Shown: positions 1 to 6,603, numbered from the stretch's first letter. The stretch is DNA of 7,190 nt from an uncultured Saprospiraceae bacterium (GCA_937959095.1 CALGLY010000743.1:1-7190); one strand, 5' to 3'. Notes: generated by a model not told the origin, from the letters alone. A program made the numbers and translations.

Positions 1-1
1 T

Positions 2-880
<879 letters not shown>

Positions 881-897
881 TTTACTTAAATCAATCC

Positions 898-922
898 CAA
901 ATTGAGATTTTGTCTCAATTTG
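898..922 (+). terminator. Hairpin terminator after the GH109-like gene
   Basis: A perfect 10-bp stem (CAAATTGAGA at 898-907, TCTCAATTTG at 913-922) with a 5-nt loop starts 17 nt after the stop codon. There is no immediate U-tract, but a run of eight T lies at 945-952. Its position and stem make a 3'-end hairpin likely. Its strength as an intrinsic terminator is uncertain. Confidence 0.6.
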
Positions 923-988
923 AAAACCTGAAAATTCATTTTCATTTTTTTTCATTTACGAAAGGCTTCTAATAAAGGATATTCAACA

Positions 989-1029
989 TTGTTTAACAAA
1001 AATAGAGAATTTGGTAATAATGTTAAACA
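989..1029. promoter_or_regulatory. Paired palindromic sites upstream of the Lrp-type gene (possible operator)
   Basis: Two perfect odd palindromes, TTGTTTAACAA (989-999) and TGTTAAACA (1021-1029), share the core TGTTWAACA. Their centres (994 and 1025) are 31 bp apart, close to three helical turns, so both would face the same side of the DNA. Lrp/AsnC proteins bind phased sites cooperatively as dimers or octamers, so autoregulation is a reasonable inference. There is no direct evidence of binding. Confidence 0.45.
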
Positions 1030-1076
1030 CAATGCAAAATATCAGATTAATCTATAAGTCTTTATTTATTTTAACT

Positions 1077-1084
1077 TAAATTTG
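1077..1084 (+). promoter_or_regulatory. Bacteroidota-type -7 box for the Lrp-type gene
   Basis: TAAATTTG matches the Bacteroidota -7 consensus TAnnTTTG exactly and lies 39 nt before the ATG. It predicts a transcription start near 1091 and a leader of about 30 nt. No convincing TTG -33 element stands at the usual 17-23 bp upstream, so the call rests on one box and its position. Confidence 0.45.
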
Positions 1085-1094
1085 TTCATTAGCG

Positions 1095-1107
1095 AAACAT
1101 AATGTTT
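1095..1107. promoter_or_regulatory. 13-bp perfect palindrome over the predicted start site of the Lrp-type gene
   Basis: AAACAT-A-ATGTTT is a perfect odd palindrome just downstream of the predicted -7 box and ending 16 nt before the ATG. A protein bound here would block initiation or early elongation. It also contains TGTTT, shared with the two upstream palindromes. An operator for autorepression is inferred. Confidence 0.4.
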
Positions 1108-1123
1108 AATATCCTGACTTAAA

Positions 1124-1618
1124 ATGCGTAAACAAATTGAAATTGATGATCTCGATCGTCAAATCCTGGCCATGCTTATGCAAGATTCAAAACAAGCTTA
1201 CACTGGTCTTGCGAAAAAGCTATACGTTTCTGGTGGAACGATTCATGTGCGAATGCGTAAGCTGGAACAAGAACTAGGAATAGTAAAAGGTTCTCGACTA
1301 GAAATTGACTATAATAAACTTGGCTATGATGTAAGTGCCTTTTTGGGTATTTACTTAGAAAAAAGTGAGTTGTACGATGTGGTAGCGGAAGGCCTCACGA
1401 AAATACCTGAAGTAGTGGAAGCACATTACACTACTGGACATTATAGTATTTTTGTGAAAATTATCTGCCGCGATACGAAGCATCTTCGTGAAGTCCTCCA
1501 CGGCAAAATTCAGAAAATAGCTGGTATCCAGCGAACAGAAACCTTCATTTCTTTACAGGAAAGTATAAAACGGCCTTTGGATATCACAAGTGGTTTTAGC
1601 CAAGATGAATTACGTTAA
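1124..1618 (+). CDS. Lrp/AsnC family transcriptional regulator
   Basis: This 164-residue protein has the usual length and layout of the feast/famine regulator family. Residues 5-20 (IEIDDLDRQILAMLMQ) form the first helix. A winged helix-turn-helix follows at about 25-58, with AYTGLAKKLYVSGGTIHVRMRKLE as the HTH and LGIVKGSRLEIDYNKLGY as the wing and linker. The RAM/AsnC effector and oligomerisation domain spans about 68-145, with the ligand-site glycine in TTGHYSIFVKI. Many Lrp proteins have Asp in that motif (TGxYD); here it is Ser108. Flavobacterial relatives I recall also lack the Asp, so it may be a clade trait. Family members bind DNA as dimers or octamers and respond to amino acids. The effector here is unknown. 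Palindromes and a -7 box lie upstream, and a long hairpin overlaps the stop codon. The start is chosen because it gives the canonical N-terminus. Confidence 0.92.
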   Translation: MRKQIEIDDLDRQILAMLMQDSKQAYTGLAKKLYVSGGTIHVRMRKLEQELGIVKGSRLEIDYNKLGYDVSAFLGIYLEKSELYDVVAEGLTKIPEVVEAHYTTGHYSIFVKIICRDTKHLREVLHGKIQKIAGIQRTETFISLQESIKRPLDITSGFSQDELR

Positions 1619-1686
1619 GCAATTACCTGAATCTAATCTTTTTTCGTACATACATAAAGCAAGGATTAGATTCAAGTAATTGCTTA
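1616..1686. terminator. Long bidirectional hairpin between convergent genes
   Basis: Arms of 23 nt (1616-1638 and 1664-1686) are inverted complements apart from one position, with a 25-nt loop. The left arm begins in the TAA stop of the Lrp-type gene. The right arm ends 23 nt past the stop of the convergent OmpA gene. The single mismatch is A-C in a plus-strand RNA but G-U in a minus-strand RNA, so the OmpA transcript would pair fully. A run of six T (1639-1644) lies in the loop, not after the stem. A shared terminator or mRNA-end stabiliser is the likely role. Confidence 0.65.
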
Positions 1687-1709
1687 CTAAGAAGTATATG
1701 CCTCTTCAC

Positions 1710-2699
1710 CTAACGACCTACTGTATTCCAAATTGCAGCCTCATCTGGCGATAAGATAATTTCTACTCGTCTATTTTGAGCCTTCCCTTGTTCTGTGCTA
1801 TTCGTAGCAATGGGGTGATAAGCGCCCTTCCCAGATGCTGTAATGCGTGCTGGATTTACTCCTCCTGCAATCAATTCTTTCACCACCGCAGTGGCCCGGC
1901 GTGTGCTTAAATTCCAATTGTAAGCAGCCGTTCCATCCGTATCAGTATGTCCTTCTACTAACACAATCAAGTCGGGAGACGAATTAATGCTTTGTGCAAT
2001 TTGACGAATCGCCGAACGACCATTACCATTTATCTTATCGCTTGCTTTTCTAAAGAGCAACTCCGCGCTCAAGGCTAAGCGAATTTTTCCATTCTGATCA
2101 CTCATATTCAGTTCTTCCGAAGAGAAATTACGGAAGTCTGTATTCATTTGAGAGCGCAAAGCAGACATATTTTGCCCTTGTTGCTCTAGCAAACCCATTA
2201 ATTCATTGATCCGCTTATCGCGTGCTTCAAGCTCGTATTGAAATTGATTGGAATTTGTATTCACTGAATTGAGTTGCGTTTCTCGCTTTCGGATTTCATC
2301 ATCTGCTTGGCGGAGTTCGCGCTCTCGCTGATCGAGTATAGCACGTTCTGTTGCCAAATTTTCGGATAAGTCTTGCCGCTCCAAGGAAAGATTCTCATAT
2401 ATCTTAGAATCTTGCCCTACGAGTTCTTCGTAGCGTTCTAAAATGCTCTGATAATTTCGATTCAAATTCATATTTGAAGCCTCTAGTAGTTCTTGCTCAT
2501 GATAAGCTTCCTCTAGCTGCTTGTTCGTTTGGCGAATATCTTCCTCTAGTTTTGTCAGTTCTTGTCGGAGCGAATCGGCTTGATCCGCTTCACTTTCCCA
2601 ATAATCTTTTGCCCCGCGCATTTCCTCAAAGCGGGTAGTAGATACGCAACCAGATGTGAATAAGATTGCAAGAAATAAGAATAAATTAAAATATCTCAT
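1710..2699 (-). CDS. OmpA-family lipoprotein with a long coiled-coil spacer
   Basis: This 329-residue protein probably ties the outer membrane to peptidoglycan. Residues 1-17 are a lipoprotein signal (MRYFNLFLFLAILFTSG) with lipobox TSGC, so Cys18 is predicted to be lipidated. Residues 25-185 are charged, heptad-like and rich in Glu, Gln, Arg and Leu, indicating a long coiled coil. Residues 205-317 are the OmpA C-terminal domain: LSAELLFRKASDKIN, VEGHTDTDG, NLSTRRA and NRRVEIIL. Asp253 of GHTD and Arg268 of LSTRRA keep the 15-residue spacing of the diaminopimelate-binding pair known from Acinetobacter OmpA, so peptidoglycan binding looks intact. There is no beta-barrel. Residues after the Cys (VSTTRFEE) show no strong acidic surface-export signal, so a periplasm-facing anchor is favoured. 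It is monocistronic and shares its upstream region with the divergent pyrophosphatase. Confidence 0.9.
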   Translation of the reverse strand: MRYFNLFLFLAILFTSGCVSTTRFEEMRGAKDYWESEADQADSLRQELTKLEEDIRQTNKQLEEAYHEQELLEASNMNLNRNYQSILERYEELVGQDSKIYENLSLERQDLSENLATERAILDQRERELRQADDEIRKRETQLNSVNTNSNQFQYELEARDKRINELMGLLEQQGQNMSALRSQMNTDFRNFSSEELNMSDQNGKIRLALSAELLFRKASDKINGNGRSAIRQIAQSINSSPDLIVLVEGHTDTDGTAAYNWNLSTRRATAVVKELIAGGVNPARITASGKGAYHPIATNSTEQGKAQNRRVEIILSPDEAAIWNTVGR

Positions 2700-2767
2700 G
2701 TGTCGGTCTTTGACTAGTGGTTGTTCTCTCCACTAAGCGTTGTTCTTTAAGTCCTTATTTTTTTGCA

Positions 2768-2775
2768 CAAACCTA
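2768..2775 (-). promoter_or_regulatory. Bacteroidota-type -7 box for the OmpA lipoprotein gene
   Basis: Read on the minus strand, TAGGTTTG matches TAnnTTTG exactly. It lies 68 nt upstream of the ATG and implies a leader of about 60 nt. No clear TTG -33 box is visible at the normal spacing. Confidence 0.4.
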
Positions 2776-2932
2776 GCAAAAAATTAAGTTGTTCCTTGAA
2801 ATTTAATTCTTTTCAATTCTTACTCTAAATAGAAACAGGCAAGGTGACATAAGTAGACACGCTGTCCTTCTGGTGTACTTGTCCTATTTTCATTTAGTTC
2901 TAATGACAAAGTTAATAAATTAATTATTTCTA
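2776..2932. other. Divergent intergenic region core
   Basis: The stretch between the two divergent -7 boxes has no credible ORF. It holds an imperfect, bulged inverted repeat at about 2845-2882 (AAGTAGACAC facing GTGTACTT, separated by about 12 nt). This lies outside both predicted transcripts and so would act, if at all, as DNA and not RNA. Nothing else is recognised. Confidence 0.3.
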
Positions 2933-2940
2933 TATATTTG
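2933..2940 (+). promoter_or_regulatory. Bacteroidota-type -7 box for the pyrophosphatase gene
   Basis: TATATTTG matches TAnnTTTG exactly. It lies 40 nt before an ATG at 2980 and 76 nt before the preferred ATG at 3016, so it fits either start. The -33 region contains only a weak GTTAAT. Confidence 0.4.
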
Positions 2941-3015
2941 AGGGGCATTAAATCCCACTAAAACTTTAACTTTTAATAAATGGAACAAATTGTGAAGCGA
3001 TACGAATATAAAACT

Positions 3016-3630
3016 ATGAAACATCTATTATATATTTTATTTGTCTTTAGTAGCCTAGTTTTGATGGGCTGTCGTCAAGAAGGAACACACTCTCCGAAGC
3101 AATTATATCGCCTGCCTACCAAAAGTGATAAAGGCATACGTGCCGTAGTAGAAATACCTGCTGGTACCAACCGAAAGATAGAATATAAAACCCAACGAGA
3201 ACGCTTCGAGATAGATAGCCTTCGAGGAAAAGAACGCATTATTGACTTTCTACCTTATCCTGGCAATTACGGTTTCATCCCTTCTACCTACATGGATCCT
3301 GAAAAGGGAGGCGATGGCGACGCGCTTGATGTACTAGTCATTAGTGAAACTTTACCTACTGGAACAGCGATAGAGACTATCCCAATAGCAGCCTTATTGC
3401 TTAGAGATGGTGGTGAAATAGATACCAAAATCATAGCCGTCCCAATTGATCCTAATCTCCGTGTGATAGATGCTACGGATTTCAAAGAGTTCTTTATTAA
3501 ATATAATGCGGCAAAGTATATGATAGAATTGTGGTTTTTGAACTACAAAGGAGTGGGTGAAATGGACTTGATAGGCTGGCGCGATGAGCGGGTAGCGATG
3601 GATGAAATAGAACGATGGATTGTACGATAA
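3016..3630 (+). CDS. ppa: Inorganic pyrophosphatase (family I) with lipoprotein signal
   Basis: The product hydrolyses pyrophosphate to two phosphates (EC 3.6.1.1). From this start it has 204 residues. Residues 1-18 form a signal peptide ending in lipobox LMGC, so Cys19 should be lipidated and the enzyme exported. An ATG at 2980 adds 12 residues and an unusually long charged n-region; I prefer 3016 but cannot exclude 2980. Against E. coli PPase from memory, the active site is complete: Glu46, Lys54, Glu56, Tyr85 (GNYGF), Asp100-Asp102-Asp105, Asp131, Asp136, Lys138, and Tyr177-Lys178. The signature reads DGDALDV; the residue usually Pro or Glu is Ala103. The usual enzyme is cytosolic and essential, so a lipid-anchored form must serve extracytoplasmic pyrophosphate or a second role. 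The gene is divergent from the OmpA gene. Confidence 0.9.
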   Translation: MKHLLYILFVFSSLVLMGCRQEGTHSPKQLYRLPTKSDKGIRAVVEIPAGTNRKIEYKTQRERFEIDSLRGKERIIDFLPYPGNYGFIPSTYMDPEKGGDGDALDVLVISETLPTGTAIETIPIAALLLRDGGEIDTKIIAVPIDPNLRVIDATDFKEFFIKYNAAKYMIELWFLNYKGVGEMDLIGWRDERVAMDEIERWIVR

Positions 3631-3764
3631 TAAAGGAAGAGGTGAAAATTACTAACTTGTTTGAAGTATAAATTTATTATTATTAAATAAAATAAAAATA
3701 TATTACATAATATTTTTATATCTGTATCAAGTAGTGTACTTTTACGACATCTTCTTATACGTAT

Positions 3765-3792
3765 AAAAAAAGCGAGAGACATCGCTCTCGCT
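3765..3792 (-). terminator. Intrinsic terminator, minus strand
   Basis: On the minus strand, AGCGAGAG (3792-3785), a 6-nt loop and CTCTCGCT (3778-3771) form a perfect GC-rich 8-bp stem. It is followed directly by seven T (3771-3765), the textbook intrinsic form. The nearest upstream minus-strand gene ends 445 bp away and has its own hairpin, so the transcript stopped here is unknown: a read-through tail or a small RNA. Confidence 0.6.
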
Positions 3793-3850
3793 CGAATAAC
3801 AGAGTACGTAAGTCAACTAAAGTAGCTGTATAAGGAGTGAAAAAAACTTT

Positions 3851-3881
3851 AAACCTCTCAGTTACTGCTGAGGGGTTTTTT
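3851..3881 (+). terminator. Intrinsic terminator, plus strand
   Basis: AAACCTCTCAG (3851-3861) pairs with CTGAGGGGTTT (3868-3878) over 11 bp with one G-U pair and a 6-nt loop. A run of six T (3876-3881) overlaps the end of the stem and continues into TGTATTTT. This is the best plus-strand terminator after the pyrophosphatase, 220 bp past its stop. On the minus strand the same stem is followed by AAAG and seven T, so it may work both ways. Confidence 0.7.
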
Positions 3882-4192
3882 GTATTTTATATTCGGTCTA
3901 GTTTACCGAAAATATTTCTTTTTTTGAAGAGAAGAAAATGCTTCCTCCCTATTATAACGCTAAGATACAAGGATTAATGCATCCTAAAAAGACACTAAAT
4001 TTAATAATCCATAAGGTGATTCACCTAATCTTATCTAGGCGCAAAATAAATAAATAGCTAATTATCAGCTATTTAATCCTTTCAAAACGAGATTAAATCT
4101 TCGCTTTTTCATTACGCTTTCCCTTAATTAAACTCTTGTATTTCGCCTTTATTTTGTTTTTTTTGGTAATGTACGTATGTTAAAACATAAAC

Positions 4193-4230
4193 CGAATGTC
4201 GATACAATCCATGAATTGTATCGACATTCG
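4193..4230 (-). terminator. 16-bp perfect hairpin after the LEA-like gene
   Basis: CGAATGTCGATACAAT (4193-4208) and ATTGTATCGACATTCG (4215-4230) are exact inverted complements around a 6-nt loop. The hairpin begins 7 nt after the minus-strand stop codon and is followed on that strand by a T-rich stretch (GGTTTATGTTTTAA). A terminator for the LEA-like gene fits position and form. Confidence 0.75.
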
Positions 4231-4237
4231 CGGCAAT

Positions 4238-5215
4238 CTATTCATCTAGAATAATCGCATCATCAATCAATTCATCGCCATCGCCATCCAAATCGTCAAA
4301 ACCTTTTACCGTACCTGTCGCCTCAGGCTTTTCATAATCTGGGTTTTGCTTTATTGTTACATCTCCCATCTGCGTATCCACCGTTCCTTGATTGTGATAA
4401 TCCCCGTCTGCATACTTTGCTGCCTTCTCGAAGAAATCATCATGTCCATCCATTAAGCTACCTTTCGTCTCTTCGTAGCCCATTTTCACTTCTTCTACAT
4501 AGTCATCCTCCCCTACTTTCTCCTTCAACTGGTCAGCCATATCACCTGCCTTATCTAGTAGTCCATCTAGCACATCCTTTCCTTTTCCTACAGCTACCTG
4601 TGCTTGTTCTGCTAAACCTTCACTTGCTGCTGCTACTGAACCCGCTAACTTGCTCGCGGCATCGGCTGCACTATCTGCTATACTTGGTCCAGGCTCGGTA
4701 GTAGGTGGTGTAATGGGAGTTGCTTCAGGATTTCCATCAAAAGCACTATCTATAATATCTTTTGCCAAATCTGGTTCGGTAACATTAGTTGTAGCACTTG
4801 CTGTAGGTTCAGTTTTCGGAAATATATCTTCGGTCTTTTCCATTACCTTTCCTCCCACACTTTCCGCTGCCGATTTTGTTTGCTCGACCACTTCTTTCGA
4901 TTTTTCAATGACTTGCCCACCTACATCTTCTACGGTCTCTTTCGTCCGCGTCCAAAGATCATTAGCATGTTCTAGCACTTTTTCACCCACGCCTTCGGTG
5001 AGGTCTTTGGCCTTATCTATGGTATCACTAGCAGTTTTACTTAGGTCTTCGCCCAAGTTGCCCACTTGATTACGCGCTTGATCTACATACGCGCCTGTCT
5101 TATCCATCAATTTTCCACCAACATCCATTCCAGCATCTACCGTTTTTTCTGCGGCTGATTTAGTAACGGATTTTGCACCAAAAAAGACTTTCTTAAGATC
5201 ATTGAAAATACCCAT
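4238..5215 (-). CDS. LEA-like 11-mer repeat protein with EF-hand-like acidic tail
   Basis: No named family is recognised with certainty; the 325-residue product resembles group 3 LEA (LEA_4-like) stress proteins. Residues 10-130 divide into eleven tandem 11-residue units with no gap. The motif VGGK(V/L)(M/I)(D/E)K(T/S) starts at 32, 76, 98 and 120, all multiples of 11 apart. This pattern predicts a long amphipathic helix. Residues 131-178 are a Pro/Thr-rich linker. Residues 179-235 are a second Ala/Lys/Asp-rich helical stretch. The acidic tail ends with an EF-hand-like loop at 308-319 (DLDGDGDELIDD). There is no signal peptide or membrane segment, so it is probably cytosolic. The upstream in-frame ATG at 5296 would add 27 Phe/Tyr/Leu-rich residues coded by AT-rich leader DNA, so ATG 5215, giving MGIFNDLKKV, is preferred. 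LEA proteins protect membranes and proteins during drying or freezing; that role is inferred. Confidence 0.75.
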   Translation of the reverse strand: MGIFNDLKKVFFGAKSVTKSAAEKTVDAGMDVGGKLMDKTGAYVDQARNQVGNLGEDLSKTASDTIDKAKDLTEGVGEKVLEHANDLWTRTKETVEDVGGQVIEKSKEVVEQTKSAAESVGGKVMEKTEDIFPKTEPTASATTNVTEPDLAKDIIDSAFDGNPEATPITPPTTEPGPSIADSAADAASKLAGSVAAASEGLAEQAQVAVGKGKDVLDGLLDKAGDMADQLKEKVGEDDYVEEVKMGYEETKGSLMDGHDDFFEKAAKYADGDYHNQGTVDTQMGDVTIKQNPDYEKPEATGTVKGFDDLDGDGDELIDDAIILDE

Positions 5216-5242
5216 TGCTCGCTTTTTTTGTTGATTGAAATA

Positions 5243-5259
5243 TGTTGCTGATAGCAACA
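5243..5259 (-). promoter_or_regulatory. Short perfect hairpin in the leader of the LEA-like gene
   Basis: TGTTGCT and AGCAACA form a 7-bp perfect stem with a 3-nt loop, 28 nt upstream of the preferred start. It could be an operator or a leader hairpin. Its palindromic form also argues that this stretch is leader and not coding sequence. Confidence 0.35.
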
Positions 5260-5471
5260 GAATGAAATAATAATTAAAATGAAAATAAAAAAGCACTAAA
5301 TTTAGCTACGGCTTACAATGCCTACAAAATAGGGCAGTTTTACCTCCATTTATCTTTTTACTCTAATTAACTAACTTTACAACATCAACTTTTTGACTAT
5401 AAAAGAACGCTCCCTAACAAACCGAAGTTGCAAGGCGGCTATATTTAACGTAAATACTCAAGGAGTGAATT

Positions 5472-5511
5472 TTGAATAAGTAAATGAAATTTAGGCAATT
5501 CACTCATTCAA
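5472..5511 (-). terminator. Hairpin after the sugar isomerase/epimerase gene
   Basis: A 14-bp stem (5472-5485 with 5498-5511, two G-U pairs in the minus-strand RNA, 12-nt loop) lies 27 nt past the stop codon. It competes with a 9-bp perfect stem GAGTGAATT/AATTCACTC (5463-5471, 5497-5505). A perfect palindrome ATTCAAT-C-ATTGAAT (5522-5536) sits right after the stop. No U-tract follows, so terminator strength is uncertain. Confidence 0.45.
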
Positions 5512-5538
5512 AAATTCCTTCATTCAATCATTGAATAT

Positions 5539-6603
5539 CTAACTATCTAAGCCCATAATCTTCCGATTAATAGCTTCATGATCTACATCGCCACTGCCTG
5601 CAAAATCATCGAAGGCTTTTTCAGTAACTTGTATGATATGGTCTGCTATGAATTTTGAACCTTCTATTGCACCTTGCTCCGATGATTTGATACAGCATTC
5701 CCATTCCATCACTGCCCAGCCATCGAAACCATAGCGGGAGAGCTTGGTGAAGATACTTTTGAAATCTACCTGTCCATCGCCCAAAGAACGAAAACGCCCT
5801 GCACGATCTGCCCAATCTGCATAGCCACCATATACGCCTGAACGCCCCGTAGGATTGAATTCTGCATCTTTCACATGGAACATCTTGATATACTCATGGT
5901 AAATATCAATGTGTGCTAAATAATCCAATTGTTGCAATACAAAATGACTTGGATCATACAGCATATTGACACGCGGATGGTTATTTGTCGCTTCCAGAAA
6001 TCGCTCGAAGGTAAGTCCATCATGCAAGTCTTCGCCTGGATGTATTTCATAGCATAAATCTACGCCTACTTCATCGAAGGCATTTAGAATCGGTGTCCAA
6101 CGACTAGCCAATTCCTTGAATGCCTGATCTACTAGCCCGGGATTGCGCTGTGGCCAAGGATACATTGTATGCCAAATGAGTGCGCCCGAAAAAGTAACAT
6201 GCGCTTTTAGACCTAGATTTTGACTGGCTTTGGCGGCCCATTTTAGTTGTTGCACTGCCCATTCGGTGCGTGCTTTGGGTTTGCCATGCAGTTCGGCGGG
6301 TGCAAAGGCATCGAAACCAATATTATAAGCAGGATTCACTGCTACTAATTGCCCTTGCAAATGCGTAGACAACTCCGTAATGCTAATCCCTATATCCTGC
6401 AATTTTCCCTTTAGTTCATCGCAGTAGGTTTTGCTTTCGGCAGCACGTTGCAAATCAATGGCGCGACTATCCCAAGTAGGAATTTGAACGCCCTTATAGC
6501 CCAAATCGGCAGCCCATTTACAGATACTCTCCAAATTATTAAAGGGAGCTTTATCATCCATAAATTGCGCTAAAAAAATCGCAGGTCCTTTTATCGTTTT
6601 CAT
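5539..6603 (-). CDS. Sugar phosphate isomerase/epimerase (xylose isomerase-like TIM barrel)
   Basis: This 354-residue, full-length protein belongs to the AP endonuclease 2/xylose isomerase-like TIM-barrel superfamily. Such enzymes interconvert or epimerise sugars or keto-sugars with a divalent metal. The expected metal ligands are at strand ends: Glu186 (CYEIHPGE), Asp217 (LYDPSHF), His243 (FHVKDAE) and Glu300 (VMEWE). The loop GRFRSLGDGQVDF (269-281) is typical. The N-terminal strand GPAIFLAQFM and the motif GYKGVQIPTWD begin the barrel. There is no signal peptide, so it is cytosolic. In Bacteroidota these genes often sit with Gfo/Idh/MocA oxidoreductases; here the GH109-like gene is 4.6 kb away on the other strand, so a joint pathway is only suggestive. 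The substrate cannot be read from the sequence. MKTIKG is chosen because it gives the normal start of the first strand. Confidence 0.9.
   Translation of the reverse strand: MKTIKGPAIFLAQFMDDKAPFNNLESICKWAADLGYKGVQIPTWDSRAIDLQRAAESKTYCDELKGKLQDIGISITELSTHLQGQLVAVNPAYNIGFDAFAPAELHGKPKARTEWAVQQLKWAAKASQNLGLKAHVTFSGALIWHTMYPWPQRNPGLVDQAFKELASRWTPILNAFDEVGVDLCYEIHPGEDLHDGLTFERFLEATNNHPRVNMLYDPSHFVLQQLDYLAHIDIYHEYIKMFHVKDAEFNPTGRSGVYGGYADWADRAGRFRSLGDGQVDFKSIFTKLSRYGFDGWAVMEWECCIKSSEQGAIEGSKFIADHIIQVTEKAFDDFAGSGDVDHEAINRKIMGLDS

Larger units (their letters stand above)
3631..4237. other. 607-bp hairpin-rich region without a convincing gene
   Basis: No ORF with plausible composition was found. Besides the hairpins listed separately, it holds an AT-only 10-bp hairpin (ATAAAAATAT 3692-3701, ATATTTTTAT 3710-3719), a TTCGGT/ACCGAA hairpin (3892-3910), a perfect 13-bp palindrome AGGTGATTCACCT (4014-4026), a 9-bp hairpin TAAATAGCT/AGCTATTTA (4051-4075), and an 8-bp inverted repeat ATTTAATC/GATTAAAT (4071-4098). 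No tRNA, with its TTCRA arm and CCA-type acceptor stem, was recognised. It could encode small RNAs or be merely the two 3' ends of convergent genes. Confidence 0.6.
5216..5538. other. Intergenic region between the isomerase and the LEA-like gene
   Basis: About 320 bp should hold the promoter of the LEA-like gene (minus strand), but no exact TAnnTTTG is found. The closest candidates are CTATTTTG near 5325-5332 and TCGGTTTG near 5417-5424, both off consensus. Apart from the leader hairpin and the 3'-end hairpins of the isomerase gene, nothing else is recognised. Confidence 0.4.

Noticed and set aside
2980..3015. ATG at 2980 as the pyrophosphatase start
   Set aside because: It would put a 15-residue charged n-region before the hydrophobic core; ATG 3016 gives a standard lipoprotein signal. 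It is not excluded, since its AT-rich context is acceptable.
3288..3782. Minus-strand ORFs of 65 and 79 codons opposite or past the pyrophosphatase gene
   Set aside because: The first lies inside a confident gene. The second runs through the AT-rich hairpin region and has unnatural composition.
3793..3850. A tRNA or short peptide gene between the two opposed terminators
   Set aside because: No cloverleaf or T-arm consensus was seen, and short frames give no convincing peptide with a start.
4354..5069. Two plus-strand ORFs (4354-4701 and 4650-5069) opposite the LEA-like gene
   Set aside because: They are antisense to a strongly patterned repeat coding sequence. Their translations (runs of His/Leu/Pro or Ser/Phe) reflect its biased codons and match no known domain.
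5216..5296. Upstream ATG giving the LEA-like protein 27 extra residues
   Set aside because: The extra residues are Phe/Tyr/Leu-rich from AT-rich DNA that contains a perfect hairpin, and their character breaks sharply at MGIFNDLKK. A signal peptide reading lacks a sensible cleavage site.
5621..5815. 64-codon minus-strand ORF inside the isomerase gene
   Set aside because: It is an alternate frame of the isomerase C-terminal half, whose metal-site motifs are clearly in the other frame.
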